This document shows positions 26,188 through 35,657 of a DNA stretch of 64,000 bases, piece by piece. Numbering within the stretch: position 1 is the stretch's first letter; each line of letters begins with the position of its first letter. A model generated the notes under the pieces. The model did not search any database and had not been told where the DNA came from. It was given only the letters and a program-made list of their open reading frames with translations. The stretch is from Rosistilla ulvae (GTDB taxonomy: Bacteria; Planctomycetota; Planctomycetia; Pirellulales; Pirellulaceae), in assembly GCF_007741475.1 (NCBI RefSeq), contig NZ_CP036261.1:3100001-3164000 (forward strand), written 5' to 3'. The translations under genes and the position numbers were made by a program.

Positions 26188-27303
26188 ATGTTTCGTATTC
26201 CGCTGTCGATCGTCGTTTGTTTCGCTATCGGGGCGATTGCGTTTGGGCAAGAGGGAAATTCACTCAGCCCCCGCGACAAATTGATTGTTGAAACGGTGCT
26301 GCGTATCAAAGACTTTAAGATCGAATCCTCCGCACCGGCCAAAGCAGCGCTGCTTCGCTATTTGCGATCCCAACCGGGGACGGAGCAATATTTTGAACTG
26401 ATCGAACGCTTCGGGTTAACCGACGTCGCGGGTGAGCTGACCGAGTTTGCGATCGCTCACGCCGACGAAACCGCTGGCGTGCGGGCGGCGGAACTGCTGT
26501 TCAAGCTGGACCGTCAGAAGCTGTTGATCGATGCGATCTCGGCGGAAGCGAGTGAGCACGCGGTCGCTGCGGTCGCGTTGATTGGTCGCGTTGGAGGAAC
26601 CAAGACGCAGGAAATTCTGATGCCCCTGATCGCGGCGTCGGACAAGTCGGCCGAGCTGCGCGCCGCGGCGGTCGCCGGAATCGCGCGTCGCAGCGATGGC
26701 CAGCGGGCGTTGCTGAAGATCGTTGCCGATGGCAAACTGCCGGCCGACCTGAACTTCGCCGCTGCCAACGCGTTGCTCTCCTCGGACGACAAAACGATTG
26801 TCGCTGAGGCGGCCAAATACCTTCAGTTGCCGGCGACGGCTGACAGCCAACCGCTGCCACCGATTTCGGAACTGATCCAAAAGCGTGGCGATCCCGTGGC
26901 CGGAGCGATCGTGTTTCGCAAATCGGGAACCTGTATCAACTGTCATAAGGTCAAGGGCGAGGGGAAAGAGGTTGGCCCCGATTTGTCGGAGATCGGCAGC
27001 AAGCTGTCGCGCGAAGCGATGTATGTCGCTGTCTTAAACCCCAGCGCGGCGGTCAGCCACAATTTTGAGACCTATTCGCTGCTGACGATCGACGGCGATG
27101 CGACGACGGGGCTGTTGGTCAGCGAAACCGATGCCGCGGTGACGCTGCGAAACGCCGAAGGGATCGACAAGACGGTGGCTCGCGATGATATCGAGCTGTT
27201 CCAAAAGCAAGCAAAGTCGCTGATGCCTCAGGATTTGCAGCGATTGATGACGGTTCCCCAATTGATCGACCTGATCGAATACACGCTGACGCTGACCAAA
27301 TAG
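26188..27303 (+). CDS. Secreted HEAT-repeat protein with PVC-type haem-binding domain
   Basis: 371 residues with a signal peptide (MFRIPLSIVVCFAIGAIAFG). HEAT-like helices run over ~40-225. The PVC-type c-type haem domain follows: GDPVAGAIVFRKSGTCINCHKV carries the CxxCH motif (about residues 238-259, CINCH), and VGPDLSEIGSKLSREAMYVAVLNPSAAVSHNFETY the downstream conserved part. In typical PVC dehydrogenases this HEAT-haem part is the C-terminus of the propeller protein; here it is a separate gene 656 bases after it. Likely electron acceptor for the propeller dehydrogenase at 22271-25531 (inference). A longer in-frame start at 25999 lacks a signal peptide. Confidence 0.88.
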   Translation: MFRIPLSIVVCFAIGAIAFGQEGNSLSPRDKLIVETVLRIKDFKIESSAPAKAALLRYLRSQPGTEQYFELIERFGLTDVAGELTEFAIAHADETAGVRAAELLFKLDRQKLLIDAISAEASEHAVAAVALIGRVGGTKTQEILMPLIAASDKSAELRAAAVAGIARRSDGQRALLKIVADGKLPADLNFAAANALLSSDDKTIVAEAAKYLQLPATADSQPLPPISELIQKRGDPVAGAIVFRKSGTCINCHKVKGEGKEVGPDLSEIGSKLSREAMYVAVLNPSAAVSHNFETYSLLTIDGDATTGLLVSETDAAVTLRNAEGIDKTVARDDIELFQKQAKSLMPQDLQRLMTVPQLIDLIEYTLTLTK

Positions 27304-27514
27304 ACAAGCGTTTTGCTTGCCGATCGCCGCCGCAGTGGTCGATCGCTAGCAGCCCCAGGTTCGCGTGGCCAGCGGCGTTAGACACGTCGTAACCGGCAAA
27401 TTCTACCAGGTTTGCTTAACCTGCATTATCGGCACTACCGATACTTCTCCATACAGACGACATGCGCTCCGTGTGCTGTCGTCGCGAGAATATCAGTCTT
27501 TCAGCCAATGCAGA

Positions 27515-29002
27515 ATGATCATGCCGATGGCCAACATCCAAACCAGCTCTCCTCGGAATCTCGCCTTCGCATCGCTGACCTGGGTGATGTGCGTTGCGAT
27601 CCTGTTCTCCGCCGCTGCGACCGCTCAAACGCGGCAACGCGAAGTGACTCGCGGGACCTACAACCCGCCGGTTTTGGAATCGGGAACCGCGGCACCGACC
27701 AAGGTGCTCAGCAGCCCCAACCGCAACGCGGGCGACAGCCAACCAATGGTTCGCCCTGAACCGCAACCGGAAGTCGTTCGCCAAGTCGATTATGAAGTGA
27801 TCGAGATGTCCGAAGGCCCCGCCGCGTTTGAGATGGGTTCGGGCTACTGCGATTCGGCCGGCTACTGCGATTCGATGGGTGGCGGTTGTGGTTGCGGTTC
27901 GCCAGCCTGTGGCGGCTGCGGTCCGGCGGCATGCAATCCCTGCTTCGGCTACGGAATGCCTTGCCAACGCTTGTTCGGATCGCTCGAGTATTCAATGTAC
28001 TGGCGTCGCGGTCAAACTCTGCCGCCATTGATCACAACCAGTCCCGCCGGCACCGCAACGGGTATCGCTGGCGAACTGGGGCAAAGCTCGACAACGACAT
28101 TGGTTGGCGGACTGACGCGTGGCGAAATGACCTCCGGTGGCCGCGCTCAACTGGGCCTATGGATGGACGATTTCCAATGCCGATCGATTCTGGTTCGTTT
28201 CTGGGCTGTTGGCGACGAGACGTTCAACTATTCAGCCGACCAAACGACAGCCGCCTTTGTTGCCGTACCGTTTAACAACGCGGGATTGAACGACCAAGCC
28301 GATGCGTTTTTGATTGTCGAACCGGGCGAAACGATAGGTAGCGTGAACATCCAAACCCGATCCGAAGCTTATGGTGGCGACGCGTTGTTGCGACAGAAAT
28401 GGCGTACCGGACTAGGCGGACGTGTCGACGCATTCTGGGGTTACCAAACTGCTCGCATCAACGAACAACTGACCCTCTCGATCGATTCCGAAGGGCTCGA
28501 TGGGGGCACTCGTGCCGGACAACGCTTGCAGATCACCGATTCGTTCCAAGCGAAGAACGAGTTCCATGGAGCGACCTTTGGATTCGATAGCTTCTATCGC
28601 GAGGGTTGTTGGTCATGGACGATGCTGACCAAAATTGGCTTCGGTTCGATGCATCGCGAAGCAGCGATCCGTGGCAACACGATTCGCAGCAGCGGCGGCC
28701 TCGCAGTCCCATCGGACGAAGGATTTTTCGCTCGCAATTCGAACATCGGCGACACCAGCAGCAGCAAGTTCTCGGTCGCTCCCGAGTTCGACCTGAAGCT
28801 GGGATATGCCCTACGTCCGGGACTCGATATGACGATCGGCTACAGTTTCCAGTTATTCACCAACGTGGTTCAGCCGTCGGGCATCCTGGACACCACGACA
28901 ACGGATCTGAGCACGGTACCGACCACCCATCCGACGGTGCAGTTTGACGACACGTCGTATTGGATCCAAGCTTTGAACTTCGGTCTCGCATGGCACTACT
29001 AA
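27515..29002 (+). CDS. BBP7-family outer-membrane beta-barrel protein, second copy
   Basis: 495 residues from ATG 27515; ATGs at 27521 and 27527 are equally possible, as no ribosome-binding site is clear. Signal peptide FASLTWVMCVAILFSAAATAQ. A Gly/Cys-rich segment (CDSAGYCDSMGGGCGCG...) precedes the barrel, which opens LFGSLEYSMYWRRGQTLPPL and closes with WIQALNFGLAWHY. Layout equals the BBP7 protein at 17456-18925 (Cys cluster, barrel, aromatic end), but the sequences differ clearly. Follows the haem protein at a distance of about 210 bases and is likely transcribed separately. Confidence 0.87.
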   Translation: MIMPMANIQTSSPRNLAFASLTWVMCVAILFSAAATAQTRQREVTRGTYNPPVLESGTAAPTKVLSSPNRNAGDSQPMVRPEPQPEVVRQVDYEVIEMSEGPAAFEMGSGYCDSAGYCDSMGGGCGCGSPACGGCGPAACNPCFGYGMPCQRLFGSLEYSMYWRRGQTLPPLITTSPAGTATGIAGELGQSSTTTLVGGLTRGEMTSGGRAQLGLWMDDFQCRSILVRFWAVGDETFNYSADQTTAAFVAVPFNNAGLNDQADAFLIVEPGETIGSVNIQTRSEAYGGDALLRQKWRTGLGGRVDAFWGYQTARINEQLTLSIDSEGLDGGTRAGQRLQITDSFQAKNEFHGATFGFDSFYREGCWSWTMLTKIGFGSMHREAAIRGNTIRSSGGLAVPSDEGFFARNSNIGDTSSSKFSVAPEFDLKLGYALRPGLDMTIGYSFQLFTNVVQPSGILDTTTTDLSTVPTTHPTVQFDDTSYWIQALNFGLAWHY

Positions 29003-29009
29003 GGTTGGG

Positions 29010-29678
29010 GACAACAGCCGTCATGCGTCGGTCTTCAACGATGCCGGCGGCCGCTGCTATCGCTGCCTCTTCCCCGAACCGCTCCCGGCTGGCTTGTCGC
29101 CGAACTGTGCCGCGGCAGGCGTGTTGGGCGTGCTGCCAGGATTGGTGAGGACGATCCAGGCGACCGAAGCGATCAAGGTGATCTTGAAAAGCGAGTCAAC
29201 GCTTTCAGGGCGGCTGTTGATGATCGATGCGATGGAGATGCGGTTTCGAGAGCTTTCCAGCCGGCGAAACACAAGTTGTCCCGCGTGTGGATTGGAACCA
29301 TCGATTCGCGGTCTATCGGGAGAGTACTCCGACGCGTGTCAGTCGCCCGCCTCGGATTCATCGGTTCCATTGCTGACCGTCGAAGCACTGCAGCAGCGGC
29401 TGGCAGCGGGAGAGTCGATCTTCTTGCTCGACGTCCGAGAACCCAACGAATAACAAATTTGTCACCTCGGCGGGCACCAGATGCCACTTGGCCAGTTGGC
29501 CGATCGACTGGATGAACTGCCGCGAGACAAACCGTTAATCGTCCACTGCAAGCTGGGAGGTCGCAGCGTCACCGCCGTGGAACTGTTGCAGCGAAGCGGA
29601 TTTGAGAATGTCGTCAGCCTCGACGGCGGCATCCTCGCCTGGGCCCAGAGGATCGATTCATCGATGCCAACGTATTAG
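29010..29678 (+). pseudogene. Decayed moeB/thiF-rhodanese gene
   Basis: Right after the BBP7 stop, the frame from 29010 reads as the C-terminal part of a MoeB-type adenylyltransferase: SVFNDAGGRCYRCLFPEPLP, NCAAAGVLGVLPGLVRTIQATEAIKVIL, with both zinc CxxC pairs (CYRC, CPAC). A rhodanese domain follows (LLDVREPNE). There, TAA at 29451-29453 replaces the usual Tyr/Phe codon and the same frame continues QICHLGGHQMPLGQLADRL to the active-site loop VHCKLGGRS and a stop at 29678. The ATP-binding N-terminal ~150 residues are missing. Two lesions (truncation and nonsense) make it non-functional as an adenylyltransferase. The intact gene would serve sulfur transfer for molybdopterin or thiamine. Confidence 0.85.
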
Positions 29679-29704
29679 CCCCCTTACCCTCGCAGCCAAC
29701 ATAC

Positions 29705-30033
29705 CACCATACCAGCACGAAGCGCCAGCGAGTGATCTCTCGCAGGGCAAGAGTCGGCGATACTCGTATCCCCGTCGTTCTCGTAAGTACCACTCGCTTG
29801 CGCGTCGTGCTGGTATGGTTCGCTAAGCTGGTGAGGTCACCATACCAGAACGAAGCGCCAGCGAGTGATCTTTACTGCAAGATGAGTGTCGTCGAATCAC
29901 TCGCTTGCGCTTCGTGCTTGTAAGCACCACTCGCTCGCCGTGCTCGTAAGTACCACTCGCTTGCGCGTCGTGCTGGTATGGTTCGCTAAGCTGGTGACGT
30001 CACCATACCAGCACGAAGCGCCAGCGAGTGATC
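29705..30033. repeat. Cluster of palindromic repeats (33-base unit, both orientations)
   Basis: The unit CACCATACCAGCACGAAGCG... (33 bases) occurs in direct orientation at 29705-29737, 29838-29870 (one mismatch) and 30001-30033. Inverted forms (CACTCGCTTGCGCGTCGTGC...) occur around 29791-29818 and 29953-29980, with partial ones between. The 162-base block including GTAAGTACCACTCGC...GGTTCGCTAAGCTGG is duplicated. Irregular spacing and both orientations exclude a CRISPR. It fills the space between the pseudogene and the convergent gene ending at 30038, so it could also end transcription. Confidence 0.85.
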
Positions 30034-30037
30034 GCTC

Positions 30038-31366
30038 CTAACGGCTCGGTTGAGGCAAGCGCCGTCGGATCACCAGGTAGACGCAAAGGGACCCGCTGAG
30101 GATTGCAATCCACAGCCGCCATGTCCTTTGTCCCACCGCGGATTTCTTGTCTGACGAGGTCTCATCGCCGGCGGCCGCCGAGCTTTTACCTGTCTCGGAG
30201 GAAGAGACGTTCGCGTCGGCTACCCCTTGGTTCGCTGCACGCCCCATTGGGATCGGAACCAACTTTGGCTCGTGCCTTATCGGATCCTTGGCATCGGTTT
30301 CTGGCGTGTCAAAATCCCAGCCTCCTCCTTGGATCACGGTGGCACTCAGCTCGCCCGGATCTTTGCCGCTGCCCAATGAGAGCGTCGATCGGACTACATC
30401 GGAAACATCGTCTCGACCGTTGGGAAGGGTGACAGGTCCACGCTGGATGATTCGTTTCACCTCTTCGATGACCTGGGAACTGGAGGGATCGAAACCCAAA
30501 GCGTGCGGTAGATCGTTTAACGCGTCGCTCGACCAAGCGATCGGCAGCTGAGGATATTGGACCCAGTTTCTGCGGGTACCACATTCGCATGACTGTCCCA
30601 CCAAGACCAGCTGAGGCAACAGCGTTTGAACCTCGAGCGTCTCTCCCTGCAACGTTGGGCCGGCTAGGCGACCGAGACCGTAGAGCGTGCAAACGATCGG
30701 TTCATCGGGATGAGATTCCGGGCTGTGCAACGTCCACATTAGCGTCTCGTATTCATCGCGTTGGTTCGCTTCGACGCGGATCACTTGGATCGGATTTGCG
30801 ATCGGCCGCGGCAGCAGGCTCGCCGCTTTGTCCAATGCTGCGGTCGCTTCAGCGATCACCCCTTCGGCAATTTGGTTCGCCTGGTCGCTTGTCGATTCGA
30901 ACAACACGATGTTGGCGAACGAACGCAAAGCGCGCTCTCGATAGGTCGACGCGAGCGAAAACTGAAGATGATCGGCGAGCAACCGCTCCCATTTGGGCAG
31001 CAGATCCAACGACGCTTCGCTCAACATGCGATCGGCGCCGTCATTGCGAACCAACCAGCAGGACCAATCCAAATCGGTGTTGTTGGACCATGCCCGCTGT
31101 TCATCGCTGGGAGCGGTCAGATTGGCGACCGTCCCCGACTGAAGTTGCAGATTCCACGCTCGGCAATTCGGTTCACCCGCCTGACGATTTAGGTCGCGTT
31201 GCATCTGCCGCAGCTGCGATTCTTCGACATGTTCAGCAAACAGCACCACCAGCCGCATTCGCGGTTCTTCGAACTCGACGAACCCGATATCGCGAACCGT
31301 GTAATTACATGCGGCGGCAACCGGCGCGAGCAGCATGATCGTGATGAGGGGGAGCAGATGTTTCAC
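30038..31366 (-). CDS. Secreted, C-terminally anchored hypothetical protein
   Basis: 442 residues from a GTG at 31366 that overlaps the stop of the large upstream gene (GTGA), a coupled start. Signal peptide KHLLPLITIMLLAPVAAA, then CNYTVRDIGFVEF; the Cys after the AAA suggests either a lipoprotein or a free Cys. The mature part is an alpha/beta protein without recognised motifs, with an Ser/Asp/Lys-rich linker near 395-410 and one C-terminal helix (RLWIAILSGSLCVYLVI) plus a basic tail (RRRLPQPSR). That suggests an extracytoplasmic domain anchored in the inner membrane. Works with the PQQ protein, judging by the overlap. Confidence 0.75.
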   Translation of the reverse strand: MKHLLPLITIMLLAPVAAACNYTVRDIGFVEFEEPRMRLVVLFAEHVEESQLRQMQRDLNRQAGEPNCRAWNLQLQSGTVANLTAPSDEQRAWSNNTDLDWSCWLVRNDGADRMLSEASLDLLPKWERLLADHLQFSLASTYRERALRSFANIVLFESTSDQANQIAEGVIAEATAALDKAASLLPRPIANPIQVIRVEANQRDEYETLMWTLHSPESHPDEPIVCTLYGLGRLAGPTLQGETLEVQTLLPQLVLVGQSCECGTRRNWVQYPQLPIAWSSDALNDLPHALGFDPSSSQVIEEVKRIIQRGPVTLPNGRDDVSDVVRSTLSLGSGKDPGELSATVIQGGGWDFDTPETDAKDPIRHEPKLVPIPMGRAANQGVADANVSSSETGKSSAAAGDETSSDKKSAVGQRTWRLWIAILSGSLCVYLVIRRRLPQPSR

Positions 31367-34300
31367 GGTGTCATCCTTGGTCCAAAGCCGACGGAGGTTT
31401 CGATCCAGCCGCCGCACGAGCAGCCGCCGCCTCCTTCGGGCGACAACAGCATCCCTTCGGCTGGAATCGTGCTAATCCAACAATCGGGGCGCAGACGATC
31501 CCATCGCGTCGCGGCGCTCGATTCGCCATCCCACATCGCGAGATTACCAGCCCGCAGGAACAACGAATTGCTGGAACAAGTATAGGTGCCGCACTGGTGC
31601 CCCGCAGGAAACTCCTTCGCGAGCACCTTGCCGCTGGTCCGATCGAGTGTCAGCGGCCGCAGGAAGATTTTGTCTCCCAATACCGCGGGACGCGAAAGAT
31701 GTTTTCCGTGGTGATCGGCCTCCCAGCCATACTTTCCACGCCACTGCATTCCCCCCGTTTCCAGATCGAGCGAATACATCGCAAACTCGCCGGCGTTGCT
31801 TGTCTGCAACAGATACTGATCCTCGGTCGACACACCATACATTGCCGAGACGCCCGGAAGTGGTTTGGCGGGCGATTCCCATAGCTTTTCGCCGGTATGC
31901 AAATCGAGAGCCACGACAAACAGATTCTCCCAAAGCTCTGGCCCATCCAATCGGCGACTGCTCTGTTGTCGCAGCGTTTGAGACCGGCATTCGGTAAAGA
32001 TGATCCGTCCGGCGGAAATCGAAATCGTCGGGTTGACGACTAACGCGTCGTCGTAACGCCACCGCCGCTTGCCGGTTTCGCTGTCGATGGCAAACAAAAT
32101 GTCCGACGCCACCTTCTTGGCATGTTCGCCCTCTTTGGCGTCATACCAATATTCACCTCCCCAGTACCCGGTGAACGAGGTGTTGGGAGCGACGCTGCTG
32201 CCGACCAGCAGATCATCGTGCCGAGCCACAAAACCCCAGTCGAATTTGCGAGCCTTCCCCTGCTCCGCCGTGAACTCAGCCAAGGTTTTTCCGGTGGCTC
32301 CATCGAGCTTGAGGCAGACATCCTCCGTCGCAACGTAGATCGATTGGGCATCGCAGCACCAATTGGAACAGTCGCGTGGAACGTTAAAACGCACCATCTT
32401 GGACAACTCCTTCGCCCACAAGATCGTTCCGTTGTGAGAGTCCAACGTGATCAGCCGGTGGTGCCCCTGCAGATACAGCCGCCCGCCAGCTGCCAGCGGC
32501 GATGGTTTGCGATTTCCGCGATCGGATTGGTATCGCGGCCCGGGACGCCCTGCCCATGTAACCTCCAGTTGTTCCACCTGCGAAGCGCCGGAAAGTGTCT
32601 CGCCAGCAAACGCGGTGTTGTTTGCCAAACCATACATGTGCGTCCAGCCGGCGGCACCTTCCGCCCGAGGTTTGTGATAGGCGGTCAGTCCCCGAGCGTC
32701 GTCATTGCTAGCGATAGCTGCCGGCGCGGAGGCACCTGTATTGGGCTGCCCCTTCGTGAAACGACGGTCGCCGACAATGAACCCTTGCGGTGTCACCACG
32801 CGTTGCAGATCGGAAAAGCTCTCGCTCCGCCAGTCATCCCCTTGCGTTGTCGCCCCGTTTTCTTCGCTTCCGGCCACCCAAGCGATGTTGATGCAGTCGT
32901 TTGGAACTTGGCTCAAGTCCGATAGCAGGCGAACGCTGATCGGCCGACCGTAGAACTGGCGGGCGATCCATTTTTCGCGGAGCGGTTCGATCAGGCTCGG
33001 GGCGGTGACAAAGACGACCACGTCCAGTCCACCCCCGATGCACAACGCTTCCGCGGTTTGCAGGTCCGTGTCGTCTTGCACGACGGCGGCGATTCCCCGC
33101 GGATTCGCCCACGGTAATGTCGCCAAGAAGTCGAGCGTTTCGGTATACGTCTCGCCGATCTCGAGTTCGCGAAGCTGGGGCCGGGTGTAGTCGAAGTGCC
33201 CGTCGCATTGATAGTTCGCCGACTGCAGCCACTCGGCTCCCTGCTGCTGTTCGATGCAGAACCGGACAACTTCTCGTTGGTCCACATCGTGGATCAAACA
33301 GCGATGGCGATGTTTGGCTGGTGTCGCGTCCGCGGCGTTGGGGGCGTCCAACTCAGCAACCGCCGAACCGGCGAGAATCTTCACCCGACAAGCCGCATCC
33401 GAATCGGTAGTCCACTGGACCGCGGCGGTTCGCGGGGCGATGAATTCGATTTGGAGACCGTCCAGCTGAAAAGCGTCTTCTCCCTGGATTGGCGCTTGGT
33501 GTTGCTGCGTCTTCGGCAGTTGGAATTGTTGTTGGAAGATATCGTCTAGCTGATCGCATTCGAGCTTATACAGCTGCTTCACCTGGTCGGCATCGAGGGC
33601 GCGCTTCCCCATCGCGAGTTCATGCAGCCGGCCTTGGCTGTAGTAATGTTCATCGTCGTCGCGATACGAAGCCAACTGAAACGCAGCCTTCTCCGGATAA
33701 GCAATCGGCCCCGATTGATTTTTGTGCTCCGCCACCAACTCGCCATTCACGTACAGACATGTCTTGTTGCCATCATAGGTTCCTACCAAGTGGTACCATT
33801 GGCCCGGATGGAACGGTTTGCTGTTGATCGCCCAGCTCAATTTGTCTTCGCCCCCTTCGGCGCTGACGGCAAAGCCAAACTTGTCGTCGCGATAACCGAG
33901 AATCCAACCGCGTTCATAAGAACCGTTGTCTTGAGCGATGGAGATCAGCCCGCCCCAAGGTTGTCCCGTGTCGATACGGACCGTTGCGGTCGCCGTCAAT
34001 GCATCGCGTGGAGGCTGAATTTCCCGAAAGTCTTTGACGACCTGAGCGTCGATCGTTTGCTCCAACACAAGTGCATGTTGCTCACCCAATTCGATGAACC
34101 GGCTGCCCGCGGGCAATTCGAAATCATGTCCACCAGGAAGCAGCGAAGGAATCGTGGTGGGGGAATCTGTCTCTTGTTGGAGGTTGGTGTTTTGCAAGGT
34201 CCAGCGTTCCAACAGGTCATATTCCGCCGGCCAAGGCTGAGGTGCTGCAGCGTTTGTCGCGGCGGGTGGCTCGTTGGAAATAGGCAATTGGTCGTAGCCG

Positions 34301-35571
34301 CTGAGTGCGATCCAGCTATCGAGATCGCCCGTCGGTTCCGATTCGACGTCTCGAAAAACGGAGATCTCCCCGCGGTCGGTGCTCACCACCAGGTGGCCAT
34401 TAGCAACCGCTAGACCGCGCCCTCGGCCAGCGATCGCGCTTGCCCACAACAGGTGACCGTCGGTTGCAGAAAGAGCCGCCACATATCCGTCGCTTCCGAC
34501 CAGCACGGTGGAACCGGCAAGGATCAACTCCTCTCCCGCTCGCAACGCCACCTTCCAGATTGGACGATTCCGCACTCGGTCGAGCGCCGTGACTCCGGTT
34601 GGATCGAGCAGAAAAGCTGTTTCGCGATCGACGACCATCGAAATCCCATTTTCAAAACTGGCGAACTTCTCGCGTGATTCGGCGTGCGACGCGGTCAACC
34701 AACCCGCCTTATTGCCCGGTCCGTGCAACACCTCCCCCTGCTCGGTCAACAGCGCAAACGTTCCTCCGCCACCGCCGAGTTCACCCGCCGGAGCGCCATC
34801 GGCGCGAGTGAACAACCGCGGTTGGGCTCGGCCCTGAGGCGAGATTATGTGCTTCTCGCCCAACAGCATTGGTCCCTCGATCGTCCATCCCTTTCCCAAC
34901 TTTTGATGCGATACGATCTCTCCAGTTTCAAGTTTTAGCGAAAACAGATGCGAAGGCTGCCAAGGAAACAGCCCCGATCCGGCGAGCAACGTCGACGCCG
35001 CAGCGTCGTACAGCACCCCCGTCCGAACCGGTTGGAATGAACATAGTCGGCCATCGTTGACAAAATATTCGGTATCCACCAACCGACGCTTCCAGGCGAT
35101 CGTTCCGGTTTCGATCTCGACAGCGTAGACGGATCCGTCGTCGGATCCGAAACATGCGAGCCCGTCGACAATGGTCGGTGCGACGCGAATTGGGCCTCCC
35201 ACCGTCACGATCCACTGCATTTCACCGGTCGATAGATCGAAGCAACGCAAGCTGTCGTCGGCGTTGCTTCCGACAAGCAACTTTCCAGCAGCGATGACCG
35301 GTTGAAACGCGGAATCGTAGTCGCGCATCGATCGCAGCCCTTCGACCTTTGAATAGGCGTCCCAACGCGCCGCGTCGGGCCAGGCGGATGCCGGAGGCAA
35401 CGGCGACTGCCACTGCCAAACCATCGACAACCGATCCACCTGCAACGCTTCGCTCGTCACGCCGCTGCGGCGTTGGTCGTGGCGGTAGGTTGTCCAGTCG
35501 TCGGCACGAACTTGCGACACCGCACAAAGGGTCAGCTGGACGAGAACGGCCAGGAGTGAAGCTTTTATCAC
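31363..35571 (-). CDS. Very large secreted PQQ-propeller / LamG / methyltransferase-like protein
   Basis: 1,402 residues from GTG 35571, which has GGAG seven bases upstream and opens a signal peptide (IKASLLAVLVQLTLCAVSQVRA). An ATG at 35622 is the alternative. Order: first PQQ-type propeller (WTTYRHDQRRSGVT; LSTGEMQWIVTVGG) ~25-420; LamG/concanavalin-like domain ~520-670 (WYHLVGTYDGNKTCLYVNGELV); a linker; a Rossmann-like segment that resembles a degenerate class I methyltransferase ~820-960 (ALCIGGGLDVVVFVTAP, VVTPQGFIVG); second propeller ~1010-1370 (GRLYLQGHHRLITLDSHNGTI); Gly/Cys-rich end GGGGCSCGG. Role unknown; envelope location likely. Coupled to the 31366 gene. Confidence 0.82.
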   Translation of the reverse strand: MIKASLLAVLVQLTLCAVSQVRADDWTTYRHDQRRSGVTSEALQVDRLSMVWQWQSPLPPASAWPDAARWDAYSKVEGLRSMRDYDSAFQPVIAAGKLLVGSNADDSLRCFDLSTGEMQWIVTVGGPIRVAPTIVDGLACFGSDDGSVYAVEIETGTIAWKRRLVDTEYFVNDGRLCSFQPVRTGVLYDAAASTLLAGSGLFPWQPSHLFSLKLETGEIVSHQKLGKGWTIEGPMLLGEKHIISPQGRAQPRLFTRADGAPAGELGGGGGTFALLTEQGEVLHGPGNKAGWLTASHAESREKFASFENGISMVVDRETAFLLDPTGVTALDRVRNRPIWKVALRAGEELILAGSTVLVGSDGYVAALSATDGHLLWASAIAGRGRGLAVANGHLVVSTDRGEISVFRDVESEPTGDLDSWIALSGYDQLPISNEPPAATNAAAPQPWPAEYDLLERWTLQNTNLQQETDSPTTIPSLLPGGHDFELPAGSRFIELGEQHALVLEQTIDAQVVKDFREIQPPRDALTATATVRIDTGQPWGGLISIAQDNGSYERGWILGYRDDKFGFAVSAEGGEDKLSWAINSKPFHPGQWYHLVGTYDGNKTCLYVNGELVAEHKNQSGPIAYPEKAAFQLASYRDDDEHYYSQGRLHELAMGKRALDADQVKQLYKLECDQLDDIFQQQFQLPKTQQHQAPIQGEDAFQLDGLQIEFIAPRTAAVQWTTDSDAACRVKILAGSAVAELDAPNAADATPAKHRHRCLIHDVDQREVVRFCIEQQQGAEWLQSANYQCDGHFDYTRPQLRELEIGETYTETLDFLATLPWANPRGIAAVVQDDTDLQTAEALCIGGGLDVVVFVTAPSLIEPLREKWIARQFYGRPISVRLLSDLSQVPNDCINIAWVAGSEENGATTQGDDWRSESFSDLQRVVTPQGFIVGDRRFTKGQPNTGASAPAAIASNDDARGLTAYHKPRAEGAAGWTHMYGLANNTAFAGETLSGASQVEQLEVTWAGRPGPRYQSDRGNRKPSPLAAGGRLYLQGHHRLITLDSHNGTILWAKELSKMVRFNVPRDCSNWCCDAQSIYVATEDVCLKLDGATGKTLAEFTAEQGKARKFDWGFVARHDDLLVGSSVAPNTSFTGYWGGEYWYDAKEGEHAKKVASDILFAIDSETGKRRWRYDDALVVNPTISISAGRIIFTECRSQTLRQQSSRRLDGPELWENLFVVALDLHTGEKLWESPAKPLPGVSAMYGVSTEDQYLLQTSNAGEFAMYSLDLETGGMQWRGKYGWEADHHGKHLSRPAVLGDKIFLRPLTLDRTSGKVLAKEFPAGHQCGTYTCSSNSLFLRAGNLAMWDGESSAATRWDRLRPDCWISTIPAEGMLLSPEGGGGCSCGGWIETSVGFGPRMTP

Positions 35572-35632
35572 GAACGGGCTCCAGTAAATCGGGAAACGCG
35601 ATGAATCGGTCAACGCAACCATCAAGCGACCA

Positions 35633-35657
35633 CCCGCCAAAAAACAAGTTTGGCGGG
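35633..35657. repeat. Short hairpin upstream of the PQQ gene
   Basis: CCCGCCAAA, a seven-base loop, TTTGGCGGG: perfect 9-bp arms. It lies 62 bases before the GTG start of the large gene, within its leader. It could be an operator, an RNA hairpin or a terminator-like remnant; no T-tract follows on either strand. Confidence 0.5.

Noticed and set aside
29705-30033. Possible CRISPR array
   Set aside because: Units occur in both orientations, spacing is irregular (133 and 163 bases), spacers themselves contain repeat parts, and no cas gene is present.
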